NCBI GenBank assembly: GCA_038225855.1
Contig: JBBRQU010000011.1
Coordinates: 32,937-96,936, forward strand
DNA: 64,000 bases
Reading direction: 5' to 3'
Source: CAHJXF01 sp038225855
Lineage (GTDB): Bacteria; Pseudomonadota; Gammaproteobacteria; Burkholderiales; Burkholderiaceae_D
Translations under genes and position numbers: made by a program
Shown here: positions 17,154 through 26,303 of the stretch, piece after piece
How the letters are laid out: each line of letters begins with the position of its first letter
Numbering within the stretch: position 1 is the first letter of the stretch
The notes under the pieces: generated by a model
Databases searched by the model: none
What the model was told of the DNA's origin: nothing
Seen by the model: the letters and a program-made list of their open reading frames with translations, nothing else

Positions 17154-17723
17154 ATGAGCGCCTCCTATCGAATCGCCGTACTCGTCGGCAGCCTCCGCAA
17201 GGGCTCGTACAACCGCAAGGCAGCGATGGCGATGAAGACTCTCGCCCCGCCCGAACTCGCGCTCGAGATCGTCGAGATCGGCGACCTGCCGCTCTACAGC
17301 GAGGATCTGGAAGGCGAAGGCAAGACGGCGCCCGAGGCGTGGACGCGCTTTCGCGAAGCGGTGCGCGGCAGTGACGGCGTGCTGTTCTTCACGCCCGAGT
17401 ACAACCGCAGCGTGCCGGGTGGTCTCAAGAACGCGATCGACGTCGGCTCGCGACCCTATGGCAAGAGCGCCTGGTCCGGAAAACCCGGCGGCGTCGTCAG
17501 CGTGTCGCCGAGTGCCATCGGCGGCTTCGGCGCGAACCACGCGCTGCGCCAGTCGATGGTGTTTCTCGACGTGCCGATGATGCAGCAGCCCGAGGCTTAC
17601 GTGGGCGGCGCCGCGAAGCTGTTCCCCGACAGCGGCGAACTCGAGAGCGACGACACGAAGAAATTCTTCACCGGCATCATCACGGCGTACGCGGCGTGGG
17701 TGGCGAAGTTTGCGAAGAAGTGA
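17154..17723 (+). CDS. NADPH-dependent FMN reductase / quinone reductase-like flavoprotein
   Basis: A 189-residue flavodoxin-fold protein. The FMN phosphate loop is VLVGSLRKGSYNRK. The FTPEYNRSVPGGLKNAIDVGSR motif is typical of the NADPH-dependent FMN reductase/ChrR/azoreductase group. An AAAGGA ribosome site precedes the ATG at 17154; the frame stays open upstream from 17118 without one. It is divergent from marR across the shared operator, so it may belong to the same regulon and reduce quinones or other electrophiles that induce the pump. Confidence 0.9.
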   Translation: MSASYRIAVLVGSLRKGSYNRKAAMAMKTLAPPELALEIVEIGDLPLYSEDLEGEGKTAPEAWTRFREAVRGSDGVLFFTPEYNRSVPGGLKNAIDVGSRPYGKSAWSGKPGGVVSVSPSAIGGFGANHALRQSMVFLDVPMMQQPEAYVGGAAKLFPDSGELESDDTKKFFTGIITAYAAWVAKFAKK

Positions 17724-17751
17724 AGCGTTCCAACGCGCCCGTGCCGCGGCC

Positions 17752-18621
17752 TCACCGCTCCCAACGCTGCGCCGACAAGAATCGCTCCCCGTCGCTGCGC
17801 CCCTGGTCAAACGTCACCTGCATCGCAGGCGGGTCGGTGTAGTCCCAGGCGCTGATCGGGACTTTCTTCGACGGCTGCACGTAGAGACGGCCTTGATGCG
17901 TGAAGCTGTCGGCGCGTCCCGGATAGCGCCGCGTCAACAGGACCAGCGTCGACGGCCCCGCGTCGAGCGCATCGACCGGCACGTTGTCGACCATGCCGCC
18001 GTCGAGCGTGGGTCGGCCGCCGCGATGCTCGATCGGCGTGAACGGCGGCGTGCACGACGACGCGATGATCAACGACACCAGGTCGTCGATGTCAGCGCAG
18101 TCCGAAAGCAGCGTTACCTCGGAGGCAAAACCGATGCGCCGGCCGAACGTGGGATGCAGCGACTTCTTCCAGTACTTCTCGATGTTGTAGGCAACGAGGC
18201 CGACCGCGACCGCCGAGTAGGGTCCGAGCCCACGCGGCAGGCGCGCGTACTGGATGCGGATCTCGGGCGCCTCGGCTTTGAGCTTCGCGAAGCGCTCGCC
18301 GCCGAGAATGTCGTGGAGCGCGCGACGATAGATGGCCGCGTGTGGGAACACGCGCGCCGCGTGCGGTTGCAGCGGATCGCGTGCGCGGCGAAACAGGTTG
18401 CCCCAGTAGGCGTTGCGGGGATTGCGACTGAGCGCCTCGCGGTAATAGGCCATGGTCCAGTGCGAGTCGTTGGCGTAGAGCATGCACGCCGTGGCCGCGC
18501 CCGCGGAGACGCCCGCGATCACGCGCGGCTTCAGATCGATCGCGGGCGCGACCACGTCCCACCAGCCCGCCTGCCACCAGCAGCGATTGCCGCCGCCCGC
18601 GAAGACCACTTGTTCGAACAT
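17752..18621 (-). CDS. Patatin-like phospholipase
   Basis: A 289-residue patatin-fold hydrolase. The oxyanion loop GGGNRC is at 9-14, the nucleophile Ser39 is in GVSAGAA, and the catalytic Asp is in LDGGMVDNVPVD. The Ser-Asp dyad is therefore complete. The start is placed at MFEQVVFAGGG because the conserved fold begins there; the frame extends upstream without similarity. No signal peptide is visible, so it is probably cytoplasmic or membrane-associated. The gene stands alone, converging with the FMN reductase gene. Confidence 0.88.
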   Translation of the reverse strand: MFEQVVFAGGGNRCWWQAGWWDVVAPAIDLKPRVIAGVSAGAATACMLYANDSHWTMAYYREALSRNPRNAYWGNLFRRARDPLQPHAARVFPHAAIYRRALHDILGGERFAKLKAEAPEIRIQYARLPRGLGPYSAVAVGLVAYNIEKYWKKSLHPTFGRRIGFASEVTLLSDCADIDDLVSLIIASSCTPPFTPIEHRGGRPTLDGGMVDNVPVDALDAGPSTLVLLTRRYPGRADSFTHQGRLYVQPSKKVPISAWDYTDPPAMQVTFDQGRSDGERFLSAQRWER

Positions 18622-18723
18622 CGTTGCTTGCCGAAGTTGATGAGGTACAGAGCGCGCGACTACGCGCACGACTAAACTCGCAGCCGCGGTGCGCGAGGCG
18701 CGGAATTCCAATAGACACTAATC

Positions 18724-19287
18724 ATGGACGCTCATTCTCGTTTGCGCGTGCTTGCCTGCGGCGGCACGTTCGACAAACGCTACGATCCGATCGGCGGCGA
18801 ACTCGCGTTCACGACGTCGCAGTTGACCGACATCATGAGCCGCGCGCGCGTCACGCTGCCGCATGTCGTGGAAACGCTGATGCTGCTCGACAGCCTCGAC
18901 ATGCAGGCCGTAGACCGCGAGCGTGTCCTGGCCGCGTGTTGCGCCGCGCCCGAGGCTTCGCTCGTGATCGTGCATGGCACCGACACGATGCCCGACACCG
19001 CGCGCGTGCTGGGTCCTCATTTCGGCACGCCACCGATCACCATCGGCACACACGATCCCGCCAAGACCATCGTACTCACCGGCGCGATGGTCCCCTACGC
19101 GATCAGCGGCTCGGATGCGCTCTTCAATCTCGGCTTCGCGTGCGCATGCGCCCAGACGCTGGCGCCCGGCGTCTGGATCGCGATCAACGGTCGCATCTTC
19201 GCGTGGGACGCGGTGAAGAAGAACCGCGAGGCCGGCGTGTTCGAGGCGATCGATCGAACTTCCCACTTTGAACGGACACCGCCATGA
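18724..19287 (+). CDS. Single-domain asparaginase-like protein
   Basis: A 187-residue protein matching only the N-terminal half of type II asparaginases. The first Thr motif is LACGGTFDKRYD and the second is VIVHGTDTMPDTA, followed by TIVLTGAMVPY. The C-terminal domain of a normal 330-residue asparaginase is absent. There is no sign of a frameshift: the stop overlaps the next gene as ATGA. Stand-alone proteins of this kind are known in betaproteobacteria, but activity is unproven. Confidence 0.83.
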   Translation: MDAHSRLRVLACGGTFDKRYDPIGGELAFTTSQLTDIMSRARVTLPHVVETLMLLDSLDMQAVDRERVLAACCAAPEASLVIVHGTDTMPDTARVLGPHFGTPPITIGTHDPAKTIVLTGAMVPYAISGSDALFNLGFACACAQTLAPGVWIAINGRIFAWDAVKKNREAGVFEAIDRTSHFERTPP

Positions 19288-20078
19288 ACATCGATCTTTC
19301 GAGCAAGACCGCGATCGTCAGCGGATCGACCGCGGGCATCGGCTTCGCAATCGCGGAAGGGCTTGCCGCATCGGGCGCGACCGTGATCGTCAACGGGCGC
19401 ACCCAGCAGGCCGTCGATGCGGCGATGGCGCGCATCCGGACGTCTCGCGCGAGCGCCGCGCTGCGCGGCTTTGCGGGCGATCTCGGCACGGCCGCAGGCT
19501 GCGCCGCGCTGGTCGCAGCCGAGCCGCATGCCGACATCCTGGTCAACAACCTGGGCATCTACGGCATGCGCGACTTCTTCGAGATCGCCGATGACGAATG
19601 GACCCGCTTCTTCGAGGTCAACGTGATGTCGGGCGTGCGCCTGTCGCGCGCTTATCTGCCCGGAATGCTCGAACGCAACTGGGGCCGCGTCGTGTTCATT
19701 TCGTCGGAGTCGGGATTGAACATCCCGCCCGAGATGATTCATTACGGCTTCAGCAAGACCGCCAATCTTTCGATCTCGCGCGGTCTCGCCAAACGCGTCG
19801 CGGGAACGGGCGTGACGGTCAATGCGGTGCTGCCGGGTCCGACGCTTTCGGACGGCGTGCGAACCATGCTGGAGAAACGTGCAACCGAAGCGGGCGTCTC
19901 GGTCGACGATGCGGCTAAAGCCTTCGTCAAGGCCAAGCGGCCGAGCTCGATCATCCAGCGCGCCGCGACCGTCGAGGAAGTCGCGAACATGGTGGTCTAT
20001 GTGTGCTCGGCGCAGGCGTCCGCGACGACCGGGGCGGCGCTGCGCGTCGACGGTGGCGTGGTCGATACCATCGCCTGA
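19284..20078 (+). CDS. SDR-family NAD(P)-dependent oxidoreductase
   Basis: A 264-residue classical short-chain dehydrogenase. The cofactor loop is VSGSTAGIGFAIA, the structural motif LVNNLGIYG, the catalytic Ser is in VVFISSESGL and the Tyr/Lys pair in HYGFSKTANL. It ends with the usual TGAALRVDGGVV. It overlaps the asparaginase-like gene by 4 bp and should be co-translated. The substrate is unknown. Confidence 0.92.
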   Translation: MNIDLSSKTAIVSGSTAGIGFAIAEGLAASGATVIVNGRTQQAVDAAMARIRTSRASAALRGFAGDLGTAAGCAALVAAEPHADILVNNLGIYGMRDFFEIADDEWTRFFEVNVMSGVRLSRAYLPGMLERNWGRVVFISSESGLNIPPEMIHYGFSKTANLSISRGLAKRVAGTGVTVNAVLPGPTLSDGVRTMLEKRATEAGVSVDDAAKAFVKAKRPSSIIQRAATVEEVANMVVYVCSAQASATTGAALRVDGGVVDTIA

Positions 20079-20111
20079 CCTACCGCTCTGCTTCAATACA
20101 GAGGGGATTGG

Positions 20112-22172
20112 TCACCAGATCGTCACGCGCTTTTCCGGCGGCAAATACATGCCGTCACCGGGCTCGACGTCGTACGCCCGGTAGAACGGCGTCTGATTGC
20201 GCAACGCGCCGTTGGCGCGGAACTCACCGGGCGAATGCGGATCGGTCTTGATCAGAACGATCTCCTGCGGTTCGCGCACCTTGTTGCGCCAGATGGTCGC
20301 GAAGCCCCGGTAGAAACGCGCATCGCCCGAGCGGCCCTCGATCACCGGCGCGGGCTTGCCTTGAAGCGATAGGTGATACGCCTTGTATGCGATCGCCACA
20401 CCCGAGTTGTCGGCGATGTTCTCACCCAGGGTCAGTGCGCCATTGACGTGATATCCGGTGATCGGCTCGAACGCGTCGTACTGCGCGATCAGCGCCTTGG
20501 TCTTCGCGTTGAAGCGCTGGCGATCTTCAGCGGTCCACCAGTTGCGCAGGTAGCCGTCGCCGTCGAACTGGCTGCCGCGATCGTCGAAGCCGTGGCTGAT
20601 CTCGTGCCCGATCACAGCGCCGATCGCGCCGTAGTTGGTGGCGTCGTCGGCCGCATCGACCGCCTTCGCGTCGAAGAACGGCGGCTGCAGGATCGCCGCG
20701 GGGAACACGATCTCGTTGCGCAAGCCGTTGTAGTAGGCGTTGACGGTCTGCGGCGTCATGCCCCATTCGGTGCGGTCGATGGCCCGACCGAGCTTGGCGT
20801 TGTTGCGGTTGTACTCGAAGCGACGCGCGCGCATCACGTTGCCGACGAGGTCATTGCGGTCGACGACGAGGGCCGAGTAGTCGCGCCACTTGCTCGGGTA
20901 CGCGATCTTCGGTTCGAACTTGGCGAGTTTGACCTGCGCCTCTTTCTTCGTCTCGGGACCCATCCAGTCGAGCCCGGCGATGCTTTGCCGGTACGCGGCG
21001 AGGATGTTCCTGACCATCGCATCCATGCGCGCCTTGTAGGCGGGCGGGAAGTAGCGGAGCACATAGAGCTTGCCGAGGCCTTGTCCGACGGCGCTTTCGA
21101 CCGTGCCGACGCCGCGCTTCCAGCGCGGCAGATCGGTGGGCGTACCGGAAAGCACGCCGCCGGTAAATGCGAAGTTCTCATCGACGAACGGCCTGGACAA
21201 ATAAGGTGCATATGCACTGATCGCGTGATACTTGAAGTACGCCTTCCACGCCGCCAGCGGCATCGCATCGACGGTCTTCGCGAAGCCGGCGAGGTAGCTC
21301 GGCTGCGCGACGATCACCGCGCGCGTCTTGCCGGAGATGCGCGCCTGCGATAGCCACGGCTTCCACCCATAGTGCGGCGTGAGCGCGTCGAGAGACCCGA
21401 TCGGAAACTTGTTGTAGGTCTTGAGCGGGTCGCGATTCTGCACGCGCGTCCACTGCGCGCGCGCGAGTTGCGTTTCCAGTTCGAGCACCTGCTGCGAAGC
21501 CGCCTGGGTGTCGGTCACGCCGGCCAGCGCGAGCATCTTCGCGACGTGCTCGACGTACCTGGCGCGCGTGTCCTTCAACTTGGCGTCGTCGTCGCGCAGG
21601 TAATAGTCGCGATCGGGCAGGCCGAGGCCGCCTTGAATGATGGTCGGAACGTAGTGCTTGGGATCGCGCGCGTCCTGATTGATATAGACGCCATAGGGCG
21701 CCGTGACGCCGAGCTGATTGAACTGTGCGATCAGCGGCGCAATCGCGCTCTTGCCCGCCATCGCATCGATTGCGATCAGTTGCGCTGCGATCGGCTTCGC
21801 GCCCAGCTTCTCGATGCGCGGTTCGTCCATGAAGCTCGCGTAGAGATCGGCGATCTTCTTCTGATCGGGCGATTGCTTTGCGCCGGCTTTGCTCGCGTCT
21901 TCGATGACGCTCGCCAATTGCGTGACGGTGTCATCGCGCAATTGATGGAACGCGCCCCATGCCGAGCGATCCTCCGGGATCGCGTGGGTCGCGAGCCACG
22001 CGCCGTTGACGGCGCGGTAGATGTCGTCCTGTGGCCGCGGGAGCGCGGGCGCAGTGGCCGTAGTCGCTGACGAAGGCGTCGTGTCTTCGCTCTTCTTCAC
22101 ACCGCTGTCCGCGCAAGCGGCAAGACCACAGGCGATCGCGATCATCGCGACACTGAAGGCAGTTCGATTCAT
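20112..22172 (-). CDS. M13-family zinc metallopeptidase lipoprotein (PepO/neprilysin-like)
   Basis: A 686-residue exported endopeptidase. A lipoprotein signal (IACGLAACADSG) gives lipidation at Cys20. The N-terminal M13 domain begins DDIYRAVNGAWLATHAIP. The catalytic zinc site is HEISH at about 523-527, with the third ligand Glu in GENIADNSG at about 584. The family NAYYNGLRNEIVFPAAILQPPFFD stretch is intact, as is the C-terminal YRAYDVEPGDGMY. It probably cleaves peptides in the periplasm or at the outer membrane. The gene converges with the SDR gene. Confidence 0.95.
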   Translation of the reverse strand: MNRTAFSVAMIAIACGLAACADSGVKKSEDTTPSSATTATAPALPRPQDDIYRAVNGAWLATHAIPEDRSAWGAFHQLRDDTVTQLASVIEDASKAGAKQSPDQKKIADLYASFMDEPRIEKLGAKPIAAQLIAIDAMAGKSAIAPLIAQFNQLGVTAPYGVYINQDARDPKHYVPTIIQGGLGLPDRDYYLRDDDAKLKDTRARYVEHVAKMLALAGVTDTQAASQQVLELETQLARAQWTRVQNRDPLKTYNKFPIGSLDALTPHYGWKPWLSQARISGKTRAVIVAQPSYLAGFAKTVDAMPLAAWKAYFKYHAISAYAPYLSRPFVDENFAFTGGVLSGTPTDLPRWKRGVGTVESAVGQGLGKLYVLRYFPPAYKARMDAMVRNILAAYRQSIAGLDWMGPETKKEAQVKLAKFEPKIAYPSKWRDYSALVVDRNDLVGNVMRARRFEYNRNNAKLGRAIDRTEWGMTPQTVNAYYNGLRNEIVFPAAILQPPFFDAKAVDAADDATNYGAIGAVIGHEISHGFDDRGSQFDGDGYLRNWWTAEDRQRFNAKTKALIAQYDAFEPITGYHVNGALTLGENIADNSGVAIAYKAYHLSLQGKPAPVIEGRSGDARFYRGFATIWRNKVREPQEIVLIKTDPHSPGEFRANGALRNQTPFYRAYDVEPGDGMYLPPEKRVTIW

Positions 22173-22279
22173 TCACGACTCCGTTCAACACATCAACTCG
22201 GTAGCTTTGGGCGAATCTTGCGCAACTCGGCAGAGAACCCCGACCCACAACAGATGGACTATCCATTCCGTCGCCAAGT

Positions 22280-22843
22280 TCAGATCGTGAATCCGAACAA
22301 GGTCGCGATCCCGAGGGTGGCGAACAGCAGGGCGGCGCAAATCCGGATCCATCGCAGCGGGACTCGCGCCGCAAAACGATCGCCGACGAACACGGCCGGC
22401 ACGTCGGCGATCAGCATGCCGAGCGTCGTGCCCGCAACCACCGCGACCAGATCCGGAAAGCGCGCGGCCAGTGCGACGGTCGCGAGCTGCGTCTTGTCGC
22501 CCATCTCCGCGAGAAAGGAGCTCGTCGCCGTGACGAAGAACACGCCCGCGTGTCCGCGCGGCCTGGGGCCTTCGTCGAGCTTGTCGGGCACGAGCGCCCA
22601 CAGAGCGATCGCGATGAACGACACGCCGACGATCCAGCGCAGCACCCCGGGCGCGAGATGCGACGCGATCCATGCGCCGATGCTGCCGGCGAGCGTGTGA
22701 TTGACGAGCGTGGCAACGAGAATGCCGGCGATGATCGCGAGCGGCTTCTTGAAACGCGCGGCAAGAAGGAGCGCAAGCAATTGCGTCTTGTCGCCGATTT
22801 CACCGAGCGCGACGACCGCCGTCGAGATGAGAAACGCTTCCAT
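22280..22843 (-). CDS. TMEM165/GDT1-family manganese exporter
   Basis: A 187-residue membrane protein of the UPF0016 family with six predicted helices in two homologous halves. Each half carries the signature motif: EIGDKTQ at 15-21 and EMGDKTQ at 113-119. Bacterial homologues (MneA) export Mn2+. The upstream gap to the divergent transporter gene is only about 80 bp, and I saw no manganese riboswitch in it. Co-transcription with the downstream M13 peptidase gene is possible (107 bp gap). Confidence 0.92.
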   Translation of the reverse strand: MEAFLISTAVVALGEIGDKTQLLALLLAARFKKPLAIIAGILVATLVNHTLAGSIGAWIASHLAPGVLRWIVGVSFIAIALWALVPDKLDEGPRPRGHAGVFFVTATSSFLAEMGDKTQLATVALAARFPDLVAVVAGTTLGMLIADVPAVFVGDRFAARVPLRWIRICAALLFATLGIATLFGFTI

Positions 22844-22922
22844 GCGAGGCCGCTGCTCCTCACGAAAGGCGCGAAGTATAGCAACGGGTCACGCCTGCGC
22901 TTGCTTCGGTTATGGTGTGGCG

Positions 22923-24533
22923 ATGCTCGATCGTCGCTACCTCCAGACCCTCGTGTCGCGCGCAGTGGCGGCGCTTGCGCTGATTGCGATGGCGTGTGCA
23001 AGCGTCGCCGCCGACCGAGACCCGAGCAAGCCTGTCAAGGTCGGCTCGAAGCGTTTCACCGAGTCGTACATCCTGGGCGAGATCGTGCGGCAGACGCTTG
23101 CCGGGCAGGGGATCGCAGCGACGCACAAGGCGGGGCTCGGCAACACCGGCATCCTGCTCGCGGCCCTCGACGCGGGCGAGATCGACGTCTATCCCGAATA
23201 CACCGGCACGATCGTGCGCGAAATTCTGAAGCGCGACGGCAACGCGTCCATCGACGAACTGAACCGCCTGCTCCAAGCCAGGCAACTCAAGGTCGCGACG
23301 CCGCTTGGGTTCTCGAACAGCTATGCGCTGGCGATGCGCGAAGACGACGCGACGGCGCGCGGCATCACGCGCATTTCCGACCTCGCCGATGCAAGTGTCA
23401 CGCACACGCGCACACGCGACCTGCGCCTCGGGCTGTCGAACGAATTCCTCGCACGCGCCGATGGCTGGCCCGCGTTGAAGCTGGCCTATGCGCTGCCGCT
23501 CGCAACGCCCTCGGGGCTCGACCACGGCCTCGCTTACGACGCGCTCGCGCAAAAGCGTGTGGACCTGATCGATATCTATTCGACCGATGCCCGCATCGCC
23601 CGCGACCGCGTGCGCGTTCTCATCGACGATCGTCATTTCTTTCCGCGATACGAAGCGGTGCTGCTGATGCGGCGCGACCTCGATGCCACGCCTTTCGAGC
23701 GCTTGCACGGCGCGATCGACACCGATCGCATGATTGCGTTGAACGCCCGCGCCGAACTCGATGGCGTTTCGTTTGCGGAAGCCGCAAAGGAGTTCGTGGC
23801 GACGCTCGATGCGAAGTCCGCGAACCCATCGAAGGCGGCCGCCTCGACATCGACGCCGACATCGACCGCACAAGGCAAGACGAGCGTGCTCTCGCGCTTC
23901 CTCGCGAAGCTCTTCGGCCCCGACTTCTGGCGGCTGCTTTACGAACACGTCGTGCTGGTCGCCGGTTCGGTCATCGCCGCCGCGATCGTCGGCATTCCGC
24001 TCGGCGTGTGGGCTGCGCGCAGCGCCGCAGCGGGCCGCGTGATCCTCAACATCGTCGGCGTCTTGCAGACGGTGCCATCGCTCGCGCTGCTCGCGTTGCT
24101 GATCGCGCTGCTCGGCACGATCGGCACGGTGCCCGCGTTGATCGCTCTGTTTCTCTACGCGCTGTTGCCGATCGTCGCGAACACCCACGCCGGTCTGGGT
24201 GGCGTCTCGCGCGGCATCGTGCAAGCCGCCGCCGCGCTCGGCCTCACTGCACGGCAACGGCTCGCGTTGATCGAACTACCGCTTGCAGCACCGACCATCA
24301 TCGCCGGCATACGCACCGCGGCGGTCATCAACGTCGGAACGGCGACCATGGCCGCGTTCGTCGGCGCGGGCGGCTTCGGCGAGCGCATCACCGCCGGGCT
24401 TGCGCTCAACGATGGAGCGACGATGCTGGCGGGCGCGGTGCCGGCTGCGGTACTTGCGCTGATCGTGCAGGCGGCGTTCGATGGCGTCGCGCGCGTCGCC
24501 TATCCAGCTCGACGTCACGCACGCACGCAATGA
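22923..24533 (+). CDS. Glycine betaine/choline-type ABC transporter, fused substrate-binding protein and permease
   Basis: A 536-residue fusion. A signal/anchor segment (about 10-32) precedes an OpuAC/OsmF-type binding domain (VGSKRFTESYILGEIV, EIDVYPEYTGTIVREIL). A Ser/Thr-rich linker at about 290-320 leads to a permease domain with six or so helices and the EAA-like loop AAAALGLTARQRLALIELPLAAPTIIAGIRTA. In most bacteria these parts pair with an ATPase gene, but none is adjacent here. I placed the start at ATG 22923; the frame is open upstream into the divergent gene. Confidence 0.9.
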   Translation: MLDRRYLQTLVSRAVAALALIAMACASVAADRDPSKPVKVGSKRFTESYILGEIVRQTLAGQGIAATHKAGLGNTGILLAALDAGEIDVYPEYTGTIVREILKRDGNASIDELNRLLQARQLKVATPLGFSNSYALAMREDDATARGITRISDLADASVTHTRTRDLRLGLSNEFLARADGWPALKLAYALPLATPSGLDHGLAYDALAQKRVDLIDIYSTDARIARDRVRVLIDDRHFFPRYEAVLLMRRDLDATPFERLHGAIDTDRMIALNARAELDGVSFAEAAKEFVATLDAKSANPSKAAASTSTPTSTAQGKTSVLSRFLAKLFGPDFWRLLYEHVVLVAGSVIAAAIVGIPLGVWAARSAAAGRVILNIVGVLQTVPSLALLALLIALLGTIGTVPALIALFLYALLPIVANTHAGLGGVSRGIVQAAAALGLTARQRLALIELPLAAPTIIAGIRTAAVINVGTATMAAFVGAGGFGERITAGLALNDGATMLAGAVPAAVLALIVQAAFDGVARVAYPARRHARTQ

Positions 24534-24606
24534 GATCGATACGGCAATCGCGTTCTCGTGCGGCAGGCCCATTGAACATCCACTTGGATGGTGCTAAGAT
24601 GTCTGA

Positions 24607-25023
24607 ATGCCTACCCTTCATCCCTCCGCGGCGTCGAAACCCGTCGACGAAAAGATTACGGTCAACCTGGGCGTCGTCGATCTCGGCCAGATCGACCTCT
24701 TGGTGCAGGAAGGCTTCTACTCCAACCGCACCGACCTGATCCGTACCGCGATTCGCAATCAGTTGGGTACGCACGCCGACATCGTGCGTCAGGTCGTTGC
24801 GCGAAAAATGCTGGTGCTGGGCATCCAGCATTTCAGCGCCGCGGACCTGCGTGCACTGCGGGCCGCGGGCCACACTCTGCAGATCCGCGTTCTCGGGCTG
24901 GCAACCATCGCGAGGGATGTCACGCCGGCCCTGGCGCTGGCCACCATCGATTCGGTGACGGTGCTGGGCGCGTTGCACGCGAGCCCCGCCGTCAGAGCTG
25001 CGCTTGCCGACCGGCTGCGTTGA
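24607..25023 (+). CDS. Ribbon-helix-helix (CopG-type) regulator with conserved C-terminal domain
   Basis: A 138-residue protein. Residues about 15-55 (KITVNLGVVDLGQIDLLVQE, then NRTDLIRTAIRNQLG) form a ribbon-helix-helix DNA-binding fold. The second half (VLGIQHFSAADLRALRAAGH onward) is hydrophobic, weakly repetitive and unassigned. It lies 21 bp before the PHB-depolymerase-like esterase gene, a pairing I recall from other betaproteobacteria. Control of that gene or of polyhydroxybutyrate metabolism is inferred. A partner toxin gene is not present, which argues against a ParD-type antitoxin. Confidence 0.8.
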   Translation: MPTLHPSAASKPVDEKITVNLGVVDLGQIDLLVQEGFYSNRTDLIRTAIRNQLGTHADIVRQVVARKMLVLGIQHFSAADLRALRAAGHTLQIRVLGLATIARDVTPALALATIDSVTVLGALHASPAVRAALADRLR

Positions 25024-25044
25024 ACGCCCGCTATTTGAAACGCC

Positions 25045-26268
25045 ATGAATCCACTCTTCAAGACCTTGATCGACAACGCCACCCGCCTGACTGCGTCAGG
25101 TGACCTGCTCGGCGCAACAGCGGCCATCCAGCGAGCGCTCGGCCGCGCGCCGAACGAGCCGAGCGCGCCGGCGGCCTCGCCCAACGATCGCGACCAGGTG
25201 ATCGACGTGCAGATGCGCGAGGTCCCGGCGTCCGCAGCGCCGCTGGTGTTTGTGTTCGACTCCACGGTCTCGCAGAGCGCGCCGCCGCCCGTCCCGAAGA
25301 CCGAAGGTCCGACGAGCTCCGGGTCAGGCGCAAGCCGCTTCGTCAGCGGCACCCACGTGGCGGCAGTGGGCCAACGTGATTACAAGCTTTACGTGCCGTC
25401 CGCTTACTGCGGCCAGGCATTGCCGTTGGTCGTGATGCTGCATGGTTGCACGCAGGGACCCGAGGACTTCGCCGTCGGAACCGGCATGAACGACGAGGCC
25501 ATGGCGCATGGCTTCTTCGTGCTGTATCCCGCGCAGGCGCAGCACGCCAACGCCCAACGCTGCTGGAATTGGTTCAAGCACAATCATCAGCAGCGTGATC
25601 GCGGCGAGCCGGCGCTACTCGCCAGCATGACGCGCGCGGTGATGAAGGAATACCGGGTCGACCGAGATCGGGTGTACGTGGCGGGGCTCTCTGCGGGAGG
25701 CGCGATGGCGGCGATACTGGGAGACGCCTACCCCGATCTTTTCGCGGCGGTGGGGGTGCACTCCGGCCTTCATTCGGGCGCGGCCACCGATGTGACGAGC
25801 GCGTTCGCGGCCATGCAAGGCAACTCGTCCGGCATGCCCTTGGCGACCGGCTTGGGGGCGCTGCCTGGCCTGCGCACCGCGCGGGCCTCTCAGCCCGAAC
25901 AGCCGGCGCGCCAAGGTCGTTCGCCTCCCACGATCGTCTTTCATGGAGACCGCGACAGCACGGTGCATCCCGTCAATGGAGAACGCGTGATCGCGGCCTG
26001 CATGGCCTCGGGGGTCAACGGCGCGGCGGGCGTTGCGCGGGAAGCGGAGCACCAGCGCGGCCGTTCGCAAGCCGGGCGGGAATACACGCGCGGACTGCAC
26101 AAGGACGCGAGCGGTCGCGTGATATCCGAGCATTGGGTGGTGCACGGCGCCGGGCACGCCTGGTCGGGCGGCCGACCGCGCGGTTCCTACACCGATCCCC
26201 AAGGTCCCGATGCAACTCGGGAGATGGTGCGCTTCTTCTTTGCGAACGCGAGGCCGCCGTCGCATTGA
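25045..26268 (+). CDS. PHB-depolymerase-family esterase
   Basis: A 407-residue alpha/beta hydrolase of the Esterase_phd/LpqC group. Residues 1-100 are an Ala/Pro-rich region with no signal peptide, so it is probably intracellular. The hydrolase domain shows the oxyanion motif VMLHGCTQGPEDF, the nucleophile in VYVAGLSAGGAMAA, an Asp in FHGDRDSTVHP and the catalytic His in VVHGAGHAWSGG. It may degrade polyhydroxybutyrate or its oligomers; a phaA-like thiolase gene lies elsewhere in the window. It is probably co-transcribed with the RHH regulator. Confidence 0.9.
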   Translation: MNPLFKTLIDNATRLTASGDLLGATAAIQRALGRAPNEPSAPAASPNDRDQVIDVQMREVPASAAPLVFVFDSTVSQSAPPPVPKTEGPTSSGSGASRFVSGTHVAAVGQRDYKLYVPSAYCGQALPLVVMLHGCTQGPEDFAVGTGMNDEAMAHGFFVLYPAQAQHANAQRCWNWFKHNHQQRDRGEPALLASMTRAVMKEYRVDRDRVYVAGLSAGGAMAAILGDAYPDLFAAVGVHSGLHSGAATDVTSAFAAMQGNSSGMPLATGLGALPGLRTARASQPEQPARQGRSPPTIVFHGDRDSTVHPVNGERVIAACMASGVNGAAGVAREAEHQRGRSQAGREYTRGLHKDASGRVISEHWVVHGAGHAWSGGRPRGSYTDPQGPDATREMVRFFFANARPPSH

Positions 26269-26303
26269 GGGGCTTGGTTGCCGGTCTTTTCGCCAAACAT
26301 TCG

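Noticed and set aside
22844..22922. A manganese riboswitch (yybP-ykoY type) before the GDT1-family gene
   Set aside because: The gap is under 80 bp, also serves the divergent gene and shows no recognisable paired core of that riboswitch.
22860..24257. A 465-codon minus-strand open frame
   Set aside because: Antisense to the fused osmoprotectant transporter; Arg/Glu/Asp-rich low-information sequence.
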